A stretch of 64,000 nucleotides of DNA, from positions 9,576 through 73,575 of the forward strand of contig CAZAEQ010000023.1 of assembly GCA_964484185.1 (NCBI GenBank), in the 5' to 3' direction. Positions within the stretch are counted from its first letter, which is position 1; each line of letters starts with the position of its first letter. A program made the translations under genes and the position numbers. Under the pieces are notes generated by a model. The model searched no databases and was not told the DNA's origin. It was given only the letters and a program-made list of their open reading frames with translations. Source of the stretch: F1-120-MAGs238 sp964484185 (GTDB lineage: Bacteria > Planctomycetota > Phycisphaerae > Phycisphaerales > UBA1924). Shown here piece by piece: positions 51,824-59,652 of the stretch.

Positions 51824-52597
51824 TCAAACCCCTTCAGGTGAAATCCTCCGCACCAACTTCCGAATTCGCCAGAACAACCAAATTTGGAGCAAAGCCGCAA
51901 CAAGTATCCCAAGCGCAGAAACCACTCCAATCCCAAATGCGAGCGGCACCTGCCAAACGAGCGTTCGCGCCAACTGCGCCGTCTTCAATTCCCTCAATCG
52001 CTCAGCAATTTCACCACTCAGAAGGATAGAAAACACAACCCTCGCAGGAACAGCTAGCAAATACAACGCGACCGCGCTACGCCCGATCCATGCGCGCCAC
52101 TGTGCCTGCCCCTCAGCAATGTACAGCGCCCCCAGAACAATCAAGCACCCGATCACGGCCGCTTGAATATATATCGCTACAACAAGCGGCATCCGCCATC
52201 GAAATTGCCCCTCACGGGTCGACCTCACTGCTTCTCTTGCGCCAAGTTTCAAGTACGAAGGCAGAATGAGTATCTCAGACAAGATCAAAAGCCAACCGAT
52301 CGCATTCAATGACCAACTGGCGGGATCAAGCGGAATAGCACTTCCAAAAATCAGCATGCCTCGTGTCGAAAGGAGCACAATCGCGGCCGTCGCAATCAGC
52401 ACAAAACTGCCAGCAATACCGACCGCTCCTCGCCCCACATCCTTACGCCTTCGCGGCGACATTATGTCCATCGCTTCCCGACTGAATTCAACACTGACCC
52501 CGCACTCCGGGCAGGACCCCTCCGCCGCGATCCCAGCTAACTCATACCCGCACTTGATGCAAGTTGACATCCCGGAATGTGTTTTTGATTGATCCAT
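51824..52597 (-). CDS. Polytopic membrane protein with N-terminal zinc ribbon
   Basis: Protein of 257 residues. The N-terminus carries CIKCGYELAGIAAEGSCPEC (~13-32), a zinc ribbon of the same CxxCGYxLxG...CPEC pattern seen at 48106, 48466 and 58033. It is followed by SREAMDIMSPRRRKD and five or so hydrophobic segments (GIAGSFVLIATAAIVLL, LLILSEILILPSYL, MPLVVAIYIQAAVIGCLIVL and others). No enzyme motif. Two in-frame starts are possible (52597 and 52570); neither has a strong ribosome binding site. It lies 44 bases behind the L,D-transpeptidase gene on the same strand and may be co-transcribed with it. Function unknown. Confidence 0.72.
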   Translation of the reverse strand: MDQSKTHSGMSTCIKCGYELAGIAAEGSCPECGVSVEFSREAMDIMSPRRRKDVGRGAVGIAGSFVLIATAAIVLLSTRGMLIFGSAIPLDPASWSLNAIGWLLILSEILILPSYLKLGAREAVRSTREGQFRWRMPLVVAIYIQAAVIGCLIVLGALYIAEGQAQWRAWIGRSAVALYLLAVPARVVFSILLSGEIAERLRELKTAQLARTLVWQVPLAFGIGVVSALGILVAALLQIWLFWRIRKLVRRISPEGV

Positions 52598-52641
52598 GTT
52601 CGATCTATCTTGGTGAAGCCCGCTTTGCCTCGCCAACCTTA

Positions 52642-53373
52642 TCACCTTCCGATGCCCAACTCCCTCAACCTCCCCTCCAACTCCCGATACCTCTCCGCCA
52701 ACCAAGGCGCCATCTTCGCATCAATCCTCTTCACCGGCGCCCAATCCGGCACCATCACAATCTCAACATTCTCAATCCCCACCGTCCCAACCAGCCAGAA
52801 CACTTCCTCAATCGCCGCATCACCAATCGCAACACACCCAATCGACGCCGCCCCACCATGAATCATGATGTCGCCGCCAAGATTCTGAACATCTCTCCCC
52901 TCACTCACCGCGGCGGATGTGTCCGCTGCCGATGGATAATCCACTCGCAACGCCAGATGAAACCGACTGTTCGGATTCAACGACTCAACGCGATACACAC
53001 CCTCAGGAACCTGCTTATCCCCCTCGCGCGACTTCGGCCCCGGCCCGCCGCTCGCCGCGGTCACCGCATACTTCGCCAGTTCATATTCCTTACCCGACAC
53101 ACGTCCAAACACCCACAACTCCCGCGCTTCCTTATTGATCACAATCGTCACATGCTTGGGCCAGTCCGAATTGGTCGCCATAAACCGCTCACGCCACAAC
53201 AGCTCAATCCGCGGCCCAAATTGCGCCAATCGATCTTCAACCGTGTAATGACTCATCCTCGCTCGAACCTCCCGCACCACGACGGGCCCAAGCCACACGG
53301 CGCTCACCAGCACCAATACCAGCGCAGCCGCCAGCACGCGAATAACAACTGTGCGTGATGATGGTGCGTGCAT
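52642..53373 (-). CDS. L,D-transpeptidase (YkuD domain)
   Basis: Membrane-anchored enzyme acting on peptidoglycan, or on lipoprotein attachment to it, in the periplasm; 243 residues. A signal anchor lies at ~9-32 (VIRVLAAALVLVLVSAVWLG). The YkuD domain contains HVTIVINKEARELWVFG, VPEGVYRVESLNP and the catalytic motif IMIHGGAASIGCVAIGD: His172, Ser177 and Cys180 are in the expected H-x-G-x4-S-x-GC order. The ATG at 53373 is taken over an upstream in-frame one because it leaves a normal signal anchor. A polytopic zinc-ribbon protein follows on the same strand. Together with murA it argues for real peptidoglycan in this organism. Confidence 0.92.
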   Translation of the reverse strand: MHAPSSRTVVIRVLAAALVLVLVSAVWLGPVVVREVRARMSHYTVEDRLAQFGPRIELLWRERFMATNSDWPKHVTIVINKEARELWVFGRVSGKEYELAKYAVTAASGGPGPKSREGDKQVPEGVYRVESLNPNSRFHLALRVDYPSAADTSAAVSEGRDVQNLGGDIMIHGGAASIGCVAIGDAAIEEVFWLVGTVGIENVEIVMVPDWAPVKRIDAKMAPWLAERYRELEGRLRELGIGR

Positions 53374-53981
53374 GCACAGAAAATCGGATACACCATTCCG
53401 GCTGCAACAGAAATGACACACATCAATTCTTCAACACGCGCGTCATACACCTCACCCTCCTCGCCTTTCGATTCAGTTAAGCAGGGCATTTCGGTAATTG
53501 GGGCCTTTGTGAACGTACATGCACCCCTTCAGGTAATGGCGTGCACTGAACGGAACTTCAGTGGCTAAAGCCATCGGAATGGGAAGCCCGTTAAAACGGG
53601 CTATACGAAAAATGCCTGAAATATAGGTGTTTTCGCGTGCTAACCACGGCTGAAGCCGTGGCCTACAAGCGAGCAAGGCCGTTGAAACGGCCTGCGAATA
53701 CTCGCTATCGAGCTTTATCGCACGGCGTTGCCCTTCGGTTTCTTTGCCATATTCACTTGTCAATCGAGGCACTTCAGTACAAGCAAGTGCATCGCGTACT
53801 TCCTCTGAAAAATTGCCGCGACGTTTCGCGGCAGAAATCACGGGAGTTTTGTTGTCGCCCAATTTAGTACTGGCGAGCGACTGAGACCAGGAAACACGGC
53901 AAGAAAGATGAACTTTTGACTACGAGAAAAGTCAGAGTGCCAGATTTCGAGTCAGAGTGCCTGGCACTCTGGCACTCTGAC
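53374..53981. other. Intergenic region with hairpin array, no convincing gene
   Basis: A stretch of 608 bases holding at least four short hairpins (53562-53693) and a dense inverted-repeat cluster at its right end (53931-53983). A 129-codon minus-strand frame runs straight through the hairpins and has no family feature, so it is not called as a gene. Confidence 0.65.
53562..53693. repeat. Array of four hairpins with T(A/G)AA tetraloops
   Basis: Four perfect stems share a T-R-A-A loop: TGGC-TAAA-GCCA (53562-53573), AGCCCGT-TAAA-ACGGGCT (53585-53602), CCACGGC-TGAA-GCCGTGG (53644-53661) and AGGCCGT-TGAA-ACGGCCT (53676-53693). Stem sequences differ while loop and stem size are kept, which points to a conserved structure and not to a copied sequence. 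Confidence 0.8.
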
Positions 53982-53983
53982 TC
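53931..53983. repeat. Compound direct and inverted repeat (GTCAGAGTGCC / GGCACTCTGAC)
   Basis: GTCAGAGTGCC occurs twice in direct order (53931-53941, 53951-53961) and is followed by its reverse complement, once partly (GGCACTCT, 53963-53970) and once in full (53971-53981). The best fold has 13-base arms at 53949-53961 and 53971-53983. It abuts the stop codon of winged-helix copy B and may act as its terminator, though no T-run follows closely on the minus strand. Confidence 0.8.
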
Positions 53984-54515
53984 AGGATTGAGCGGCTTGC
54001 GGTACATCTGCGGCAGGTTGCGCGGGCAAGAACCAGCTCCAGGTGCGCGGCTGACCCTCCGGCTGAGATTGAATTGATTGGATGTTGAGTTCAGCCTTGG
54101 CGCGGAAGAGGGTTCGGCGGGAGATTGCCGCGGCGTTGGCGGCCGCGAGGATTTGTTTTGCGGGGCGCGGGCCATCGGCGAGTTCTGTGAGAAGGAATTC
54201 GCGTGCTTCCTGGCGTTCAGCGGTATTGATGAAGGGGCCGGAATCGGGATTGGCACGGGCGATCCGGGAGGTGGTCCGCTCCATGATGTTGAACATGCGG
54301 AGGATCATCTGCGTGTACGCCGCGTCTTCGGGCTTGGCTTCGGCTTTTTGGAGGAGGGACTGGGCGAAGGCGTACTGGTTGTAGAGCGTGTGGGAGTTCA
54401 TCAAGTGTTGCAAGGCGGGGTCGTACAGGGTGGTTGGGTTGGGCGACACAGATGCCGCGAGGTTGGAGGTGAGTTGGTTGAGAACGCCGGTGAATTCGGT
54501 GGGTGTGTTTTGCAT
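53982..54515 (-). CDS. Winged-helix-type protein, copy B (RepA/primase C-terminal-like domain)
   Basis: Unrecognised protein of 177 residues and a full-length relative of the gene at 16178-16810. A helical N-terminal part (~10-90, with NQLTSNLAASV and ILRMFNIMERTTSRIARAN) precedes a C-terminal domain at ~103-164: QEAREFLLTELADGPRPAK, AAISRRTLFRAKAELNI, then TWSWFLP. That domain resembles the DNA-binding-like tail of phage/plasmid RepA-type AAA ATPases. The ATG at 54515 is chosen because it matches the N-terminus of copy A; there is no clear ribosome binding site, but TATGTT ends five bases before it, so a leaderless message is possible. A 9-base inverted repeat lies 59 bases upstream and a compound repeat abuts the stop codon. 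DNA binding is inferred. Confidence 0.68.
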   Translation of the reverse strand: MQNTPTEFTGVLNQLTSNLAASVSPNPTTLYDPALQHLMNSHTLYNQYAFAQSLLQKAEAKPEDAAYTQMILRMFNIMERTTSRIARANPDSGPFINTAERQEAREFLLTELADGPRPAKQILAAANAAAISRRTLFRAKAELNIQSIQSQPEGQPRTWSWFLPAQPAADVPQAAQS

Positions 54516-54573
54516 GACCAGAACATACCACACGGTTTTGGGATCGGAAGGGCAAAAAAAGAAAATAAGGCGC

Positions 54574-54596
54574 AGACTGACACACCCTGTCAGTCT
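54574..54596. promoter_or_regulatory. Inverted repeat, possible operator of winged-helix copy B
   Basis: AGACTGACA / TGTCAGTCT, perfect 9-base arms with a CACCC spacer, 59 bases upstream of the start codon. The spacing suits either a dimer-binding site or a hairpin; there is no T-run that would make it a terminator. TGACAGG within it also occurs upstream of copy A. Confidence 0.5.
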
Positions 54597-54789
54597 CAAC
54601 GTGGTTATCAGGGGGGTGTTTTTCGATCGATTTTGATCACTTTTTGGGGTTTTCTATGTAGAAAACTAGGTATTTTGAGTTTTTTGACTTTTTGTGTAAC
54701 ATGTCGCGCGGCGAGGTTTTGGCGGGGTGGTGCTTGACTGGATGAACTGATCGGGAGTAGGAAGCTTGGTGATGCTTGGCAGAGTGCAA

Positions 54790-54823
54790 TAAAAACGCCG
54801 CGAAGCTCGGTAGTTTCGCGGCG
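54790..54823 (-). terminator. Rho-independent terminator
   Basis: Arms CGCCGCGAA / TTCGCGGCG (54796-54804, 54815-54823); on the minus strand the stem is followed directly by TTTTTATT. It lies 30 bases after the stop of the PEP-CTERM-like protein. Confidence 0.88.
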
Positions 54824-54853
54824 GGAAGTGGGCTGAAAGGAAGTTGGGTCGGC

Positions 54854-55600
54854 CTATCTGCGGCGGCGGAGTGTAAAAGAAAACGCGGCAGCCAGCGCGG
54901 TGATTGCGCTCGGAGACGGTACGCTTACCGTGTCAATGAAGAAGGCCAGATTTCTCTGAGTTGAAGTTCCGAGGTCGATCAATTCGCCAGTGCCCATACT
55001 CCGCAAGTACTGAGAACTGTTTCCGGTAGTGATTGGACCCCCAACCAACATTCCCATGTCACCGGGGCCAGCTCCGACTATGTTAGTGAATTGAACGCTC
55101 ATGTACATTAATGAAGATACCGGGATGTGATACCCGCGATAGAAGTTGCTGTCCGTGAAGGTGGCGACTCTGATTCCGGGCTGCAAAGCAAGGTTGTGAT
55201 CAAATTCATCAGTTCCGACAAGCTGGAGATCTTGGTTGTAGAAGCGGACAGTGCTACGAAAATGCGTGATGACACTTGTCGCGGAGGCATTCATGTAGGA
55301 AAAACCGATATCGTTTACTTCGGCAGGACCGGATGTAATCAATTGAAGGTCGTCGCCAATTTCAGCTGTTCCGATTGGAAACTCGCTGACTCCACGCGGG
55401 AAGAGCGACACGCCACCTCGCGAGGGCCCCCGCCAATTATCGTACGCGTGTAGTCCCACTGCCGGGCCAATCGGAAAATCTTCAATTATCTCGCTGCGAC
55501 GGCTGCCATCGGGTTCGCGCCAAAAGCGCTCGATTAGGTCACCAAAGGCCGAACTTGTAGAAAGCAGCAAAGTCGCGATTGCGGGGAGAAGCCGTCTCAT
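54854..55600 (-). CDS. Secreted protein with PEP-CTERM-like tail
   Basis: Exported protein of 248 residues with no known domain. Signal peptide LLPAIATLLLSTSSAFG (~4-20). The body has alternating hydrophobic strands (FRSTVRFYNQDLQLVGTDEF, IPVSSLMYMSVQFTNIVG) that suggest a single beta-sandwich. The C-terminus VPSPSAITALAAAFSFTLRRRR shows the P-x-P, hydrophobic stretch and Arg cluster of a PEP-CTERM-type sorting signal. It lies 11 bases behind the stop of the frameshifted dockerin gene on the same strand, so the two were probably one operon. Function unknown. Confidence 0.8.
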   Translation of the reverse strand: MRRLLPAIATLLLSTSSAFGDLIERFWREPDGSRRSEIIEDFPIGPAVGLHAYDNWRGPSRGGVSLFPRGVSEFPIGTAEIGDDLQLITSGPAEVNDIGFSYMNASATSVITHFRSTVRFYNQDLQLVGTDEFDHNLALQPGIRVATFTDSNFYRGYHIPVSSLMYMSVQFTNIVGAGPGDMGMLVGGPITTGNSSQYLRSMGTGELIDLGTSTQRNLAFFIDTVSVPSPSAITALAAAFSFTLRRRR

Positions 55601-55611
55601 AGGGTGTTCCT

Positions 55612-57075
55612 TTAGAAGCTGTGATTGGCGCTGTGATAGTCGTACTTAATAGTCGGATTGTGTGTCGGCGTGTTGCCGTTGCGATAGCTGTTGTAAAACG
55701 TTCTGTCATCTTCATTGATAATACCATTTCCATCGATATCGCCATTGGCAAACACGGTGGGCCAGAGCTGTGCAGCATTGGCTTGCCAGTACGCAATGCC
55801 AGCATCGATTGCGGCGTTTGCTGCTGCCGCGTCGAGATCATTGAAATTGCTGATAACTCCATCGCCGTTGAAATCGGCAACCTGAATCAATCCAAGGCTG
55901 TACCAGCGTTTGTGAAGTTCACCCTGCATGGAGTGGTAGACACCCGGGATGTCGTTGGAGTTGTAGACGTTCCACGAACTTACTACAAACCCTTTGGTGC
56001 GAGCCTCTTTCCACTGAGCCCACCCCATGTAGTTATTGTCATCTAGAACGTGAACCTCGCTGTTCTCACGATTGAGCGTCCAGCGAAAGTACCGAACGTT
56101 GTTATTGTCTAACCTGGTCGCAACGACCGCGTTGCCCAGCCAACGCATATTTGAAACTGCACAGTCATCAAGCGCACCGCCCGGACCAGGGGCATCGGGG
56201 AAGGTCTCGCCGCCGATTCGAACATTGTGTGCGGTCAACCAAGGGTTGTGAGCCATTTCCACCGCGCCCCATCTGCGAGCGCTGCGATCTGGGTATGTTG
56301 GAGAGGTATCGATGTTCTCGCTGGCAGCATCAAGCCAGATGGTTCTGACTCCGCAATCCAGAACGGTAGAGCTTTGGTCTTGGAACCATGGGTAGACTTG
56401 CCGCCAGAACGCATTGATATTGCCCTCGAGGCCAGGGTGCATTGGAAATGGCGCTCTGTTTTCACTGGTATATTCGCGCCAGCGTTGTTCTACTTCCGCG
56501 TCGCCATTGTCGTTATATCCAACAACCGCTTCGATTCGCTTGGTTGAGAAATCGCCATTGTAATAGGTGTCAAGGGTGGCAATTCCGCAGGTATTTTGTC
56601 CGATTCCGCCGCCAATGTAGACTTCGATTGAGTATTTGTCGGCGTTCGCCGGATTACTTGGATCGTCGGTTGCATACTGAGAGAGGAATTGTTGCCAAGC
56701 GCCGTTAGGATCCCGGAAGTATTCTTGTTTCCACGTGGGCATGCCCCAGAACTGCGTCATGGACTGATTTGTGCCATCCAGGATCGGGAGTCCGGTTGGA
56801 GTATCAAAGCCGATTTGATGTCCCCACATTACACCTGCGGGAAGGTGCATTGTGAACCGGCGGAATCCATAGTGTGCGCCACGTTTGATTCGGGCGAATG
56901 AGGCTCTCAAATTGGTCTGGGACTCCGTTGGGACCATCGCCAGTAGTGACCCAGTCGGCACTAGATTCAAAGTTGCCTTCCTGGGCGGTATGGACATCTC
57001 GGGAAAGGTCTTCGGGCTGGACATCATTCGTTCCCATGCTGGAAAAATCAGCGTACCACCACACTGGATTTGCAC
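55612..57075 (-). CDS. Secreted dockerin-type protein, C-terminal part (frameshifted gene)
   Basis: Downstream part of a gene that is split by a frameshift near 56890-56910. From ASFARIKRGAHYGFRRF onward (below about 56910) this frame looks native: MHLPAGVMWGHQIG, GVRTIWLDAASEN, RWGAVEMAHNPWL and, at the end, two EF-hand/dockerin-like loops (DFNGDGVISNFNDLDAA and NGDIDGNGIINEDDRTFY). The first ~55 residues of the open frame (57075 to ~56910) are out of phase with the N-terminal half and are probably not translated. There is no signal peptide or plausible start here. It may be a pseudogene or a sequencing error; the protein it once formed had about 605 residues. The catalytic role is unknown. 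Confidence 0.72.
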   Translation of the reverse strand: MQIQCGGTLIFPAWERMMSSPKTFPEMSIPPRKATLNLVPTGSLLAMVPTESQTNLRASFARIKRGAHYGFRRFTMHLPAGVMWGHQIGFDTPTGLPILDGTNQSMTQFWGMPTWKQEYFRDPNGAWQQFLSQYATDDPSNPANADKYSIEVYIGGGIGQNTCGIATLDTYYNGDFSTKRIEAVVGYNDNGDAEVEQRWREYTSENRAPFPMHPGLEGNINAFWRQVYPWFQDQSSTVLDCGVRTIWLDAASENIDTSPTYPDRSARRWGAVEMAHNPWLTAHNVRIGGETFPDAPGPGGALDDCAVSNMRWLGNAVVATRLDNNNVRYFRWTLNRENSEVHVLDDNNYMGWAQWKEARTKGFVVSSWNVYNSNDIPGVYHSMQGELHKRWYSLGLIQVADFNGDGVISNFNDLDAAAANAAIDAGIAYWQANAAQLWPTVFANGDIDGNGIINEDDRTFYNSYRNGNTPTHNPTIKYDYHSANHSF

Positions 57076-57430
57076 GAGAGTTGGCTCGCCACGTCTCGCT
57101 GCCCATTTGAATCATGATCAGCGGACGGCGATCTTTGACCCATATCGGGTTAGACTCCTCCCATGAAGCAGCACCAACAAGTGGAGTCAGCGGGCACGTG
57201 ACGGCCGAGCCGCATTCATGCGTTGTCCCAAAAAAAGCAAGTGCGTTTGTCGGGATTATGTGTCCAACGCAATTCGCAACGTTGTTTGGGGTCGGATCAC
57301 CGACAATACCGGTAGGCGGATTCAATGGGGTGTCGTGCGGCACAGCAATCTGCCCCACTGCCAACCCGGCATTACAAACCAAACCCGCGCCTCCCCCTAA
57401 CAGTGCCGCAACCATTCTTCTATTCAACAT
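56804..57430 (-). CDS. Secreted dockerin-type protein, N-terminal part (frameshifted gene)
   Basis: Upstream part of the same broken gene. It begins with a clear signal peptide (MLNRRMVAALLGGGAGLVCNA, ~1-26) and continues with VPHDTPLNPPTGIVGD, NALAFFGTTHECGS and WYADFSSMGTNDVQPEDLSRD, up to NGVPDQFESLIR (about 56900). After that the frame turns into TLWIPPVHNAPSRRC, which is the shifted reading of the native ...YGFRRFTMHLPAG segment found in the other frame. The change of a single base near 56890-56910 would join the two. Note the open frame runs on for ~30 meaningless codons before its stop at 56804. Confidence 0.7.
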   Translation of the reverse strand: MLNRRMVAALLGGGAGLVCNAGLAVGQIAVPHDTPLNPPTGIVGDPTPNNVANCVGHIIPTNALAFFGTTHECGSAVTCPLTPLVGAASWEESNPIWVKDRRPLIMIQMGSETWRANSRANPVWWYADFSSMGTNDVQPEDLSRDVHTAQEGNFESSADWVTTGDGPNGVPDQFESLIRPNQTWRTLWIPPVHNAPSRRCNVGTSNRL

Positions 57431-58032
57431 CCCAAGGCTCCTTGCATGTCAATCCAGGACTTATCGGAAGCAATTGGGTCTGAACGGATTTCGCAACGAG
57501 CGATGGTTATTTCAGCGATTTCAAGTGTCAACAGTCTTGGACAAACGGAATGACACAGCGCGCAATCAACTCCGATCCGCGATGCTCTCTATCTAATATG
57601 AATCACGATTGCAAGGGTTGCAAATAATCTTATAGGTTTTGATGGAAATGCGGACCATGATGCAGGTTCTCTGTCCTCGGGCGCAGGATTCTCTTGGGGT
57701 GTTTACCCCTAAATCGACATTATCCGCGAGATGCTTGGAACTGTTCCAGCTTAGAAATACTTCAATTAGGCGAGGCCGCTGATCATCGCGATTCGTGCTG
57801 TTACTGATTGCATGGATCGGTGCCCACCTATTGAAGAACGAGGTTGGTCGTCGCAGGCAGTCATCGGGCACGGCACCATCAACGCATGCATAGATCTGCG
57901 CCCACCTCTTTTCCCCCAGGGCGGCCGAGGTGGGTACGCGTTTAGGTTTTGCGTGCTGGTGGATTGGGCGCTGCGCCGTGGCGGTATGTCAAAACTATAC
58001 TTTGTGAATCACCTTCAATTGAGGTAACAGCC
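57431..58032. other. Intergenic region without recognisable gene
   Basis: A stretch of 602 bases between a minus-strand and a plus-strand gene. A 92-codon minus-strand frame (57593-57871) has no signal peptide, family feature or ribosome binding site and is not called. An inverted repeat CCCACCTC / GAGGTGGG lies at 57901-57934. Promoters in both directions are expected. Confidence 0.55.
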
Positions 58033-58512
58033 ATGCCCACACCGCCAACCCAACGCATCGCAAAACTCTTCATCTTCACCAGCATCGCCGCCATCCTCCT
58101 CTCTATCGCTCTCTTCCTCATCAGCACCCGCTGGACAACCTACTACCAGTTCTCCGCCAACGTCGCTTCTCTCGCACCCGGCACCATCGACTTCACGCGC
58201 GTTGTACCCGGCCGAGCCTACCTCACTGCGCCCGCCGGTTTCTCAACTGCACAAACCCAGACGACCGCAAACTGGATCCCCCGCGCAGATTTCAATTCTT
58301 CCCTCTGGACAATCTCCATCCCCCTCTGGCTCCCCGCATTCCTCTTCTCTCTCGCGGCACTCGCCTCCTACCGCCGCGCCTTCATAACACCAGGCCTCTG
58401 CCGCACATGCAACTACAACCTCGAAGGCCTCGAAAACCCAGAACGCTGCCCAGAATGCGGCCACCAACTCGAGCCTTCCCAACATCCAATCCTCGCGCCG
58501 TCTCCCGCCTGA
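58033..58512 (+). CDS. Membrane protein with C-terminal zinc ribbon
   Basis: Protein of 159 residues. A first membrane segment (FIFTSIAAILLSIALFLI, ~13-30) is followed by an extracytoplasmic domain of ~70 residues, a second segment (ISIPLWLPAFLFSLAALASY, ~95-114), and a C-terminal zinc ribbon CRTCNYNLEGLENPERCPEC then GHQLEP. This is the same CxxCxYxLxG...CPECG signature found at 48106, 48466 and 51824. GAGGTAA about seven bases before the ATG at 58033 fixes the start. No function is known. It stands alone, 96 bases ahead of the Tat lipoprotein gene. Confidence 0.78.
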   Translation: MPTPPTQRIAKLFIFTSIAAILLSIALFLISTRWTTYYQFSANVASLAPGTIDFTRVVPGRAYLTAPAGFSTAQTQTTANWIPRADFNSSLWTISIPLWLPAFLFSLAALASYRRAFITPGLCRTCNYNLEGLENPERCPECGHQLEPSQHPILAPSPA

Positions 58513-58608
58513 CTCGCCGATTTCATGCCTTTTCCCCACTCATGCCTGATGCCTGATACCTGCTCAGCATCTTTCTGCTATCCTGTCCCTTCACCATCGG
58601 AGACTCTC

Positions 58609-59610
58609 ATGACCAACCAGTCTTTCACACGCCGCACACTCCTGGGTTCCTCACTCGCCACCGCTGCCCTCGCCGCAACGACGAATCTTTCCGGCTGCGC
58701 CAGCGATTCCAAAGTCTCCGGCTCCACAGTCGATGCCCCACTTCCAATCGCCAAACCCGGCCGCGGCACACGCAAGCCCAACCCCATCGGCATCTCCACC
58801 TACAGCTACTGGCGCTACAACGACGATTCCAAACTCTCCATCGAAGACTGCATCCGCCACAGCGCTGAATTCGGCTTTGATGGTGTCGAAGTCCTTCAAG
58901 TACAGATGCCCCGCGAAGACAAAGCCTACTTGCAAATGCTCAAGCAGACCGCCCACCTCGAAGGCCTCTGCCTCATGGGCTTCTCGACTCACCAAAGTTT
59001 CATTTCAAAAGACCCGGCGAAGCGCCAGGAAAACATCGACATCACCAAGAAGTCGATCGAGATGGCATACCAGATGGGAATCCCCACCATGCGCGTCAAT
59101 ACCGGCCGCTGGGGCACCTCCAAAGACTTCGATGAACTCATGGCAAACCGCGGCGTCGAACCGCGCCTCCCTGGCGTCACCGACGACGAAGCCTTCGGCT
59201 GGGTCATCGACTGTCTCGGCGATTGCGCGAAATACGCCGGTGAACGCGGCGTAACTCTCGGCCTCGAAAATCACTGGGGCCTGGGTCTCACTCCTCAAGG
59301 CGTGCTGCGAATCGTCAACGCGATCAACAGCCCCTGGCTCAAGTGCACATCCGACACCGGCTGCTTCCTCGAAGACCCATACGACCGCCTCGAAATCATG
59401 GCCAAACAGACCTGCCTCATCCAGGCCAAAACCTACTACGGCGGCGGCAAGTGGTACACCCTCGACCTCGATTACGACCGCATCGCCAAAATCTACAAAC
59501 GCGCCAACTTCAACGGCTGGGTCAGCCTCGAATTTGAAGGCAAAGAAGACTGGAAGTCCGGAATCCCCAAGAGCTTGGCACTTTTGCGGCAGACGTTCGG
59601 GAATGCGTGA
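58609..59610 (+). CDS. Tat-exported lipoprotein, sugar phosphate isomerase/epimerase family
   Basis: Probable periplasmic TIM-barrel protein of the xylose isomerase-like/IolE superfamily, 333 residues. The N-terminus FTRRTLLGSSLATAAL carries a twin-arginine motif and ends in a lipobox LSGC (~27-30), so it is likely exported folded and lipid-anchored. The barrel shows IGISTYSYWRY, FGFDGVEVLQVQ, GIPTMRVNTGRWG, LGLENHWGLGL (metal Glu), LKCTSDTGCFL (metal Asp), LIQAKTYYGGG and GWVSLEFEGKED (final Glu), consistent with a metal site. GGAG upstream fixes the ATG at 58609. Such secreted forms are frequent in planctomycetes and are linked to sugar or inositol metabolism; the substrate is unknown. Confidence 0.88.
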   Translation: MTNQSFTRRTLLGSSLATAALAATTNLSGCASDSKVSGSTVDAPLPIAKPGRGTRKPNPIGISTYSYWRYNDDSKLSIEDCIRHSAEFGFDGVEVLQVQMPREDKAYLQMLKQTAHLEGLCLMGFSTHQSFISKDPAKRQENIDITKKSIEMAYQMGIPTMRVNTGRWGTSKDFDELMANRGVEPRLPGVTDDEAFGWVIDCLGDCAKYAGERGVTLGLENHWGLGLTPQGVLRIVNAINSPWLKCTSDTGCFLEDPYDRLEIMAKQTCLIQAKTYYGGGKWYTLDLDYDRIAKIYKRANFNGWVSLEFEGKEDWKSGIPKSLALLRQTFGNA

Positions 59611-59652
59611 TTTCCCGCGATTTTCGCACAAACGGAAATCGCGAACCTAAAC

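Larger units (their letters stand above)
54516..54853. other. Intergenic region upstream of winged-helix copy B
   Basis: A stretch of 338 bases between two minus-strand genes. It holds a 9-base inverted repeat (54574-54596), a second one GTTTTCT / AGAAAAC with ATGT loop (54649-54666), long T-runs, and the terminator of the next gene (54790-54823). No coding frame is convincing. The T-rich character resembles the region upstream of copy A at 16850-16990. Confidence 0.6.

Noticed and set aside
53473..53862. 129-codon minus-strand ORF between the L,D-transpeptidase and winged-helix copy B
   Set aside because: It is a translation of the hairpin array; the periodic Pro/Arg/Leu pattern comes from the palindromes.
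57593..57871. 92-codon minus-strand ORF in the 57.4-58.0 kb gap
   Set aside because: No signal peptide, domain, ribosome binding site or operon context; a chance open frame is more likely.
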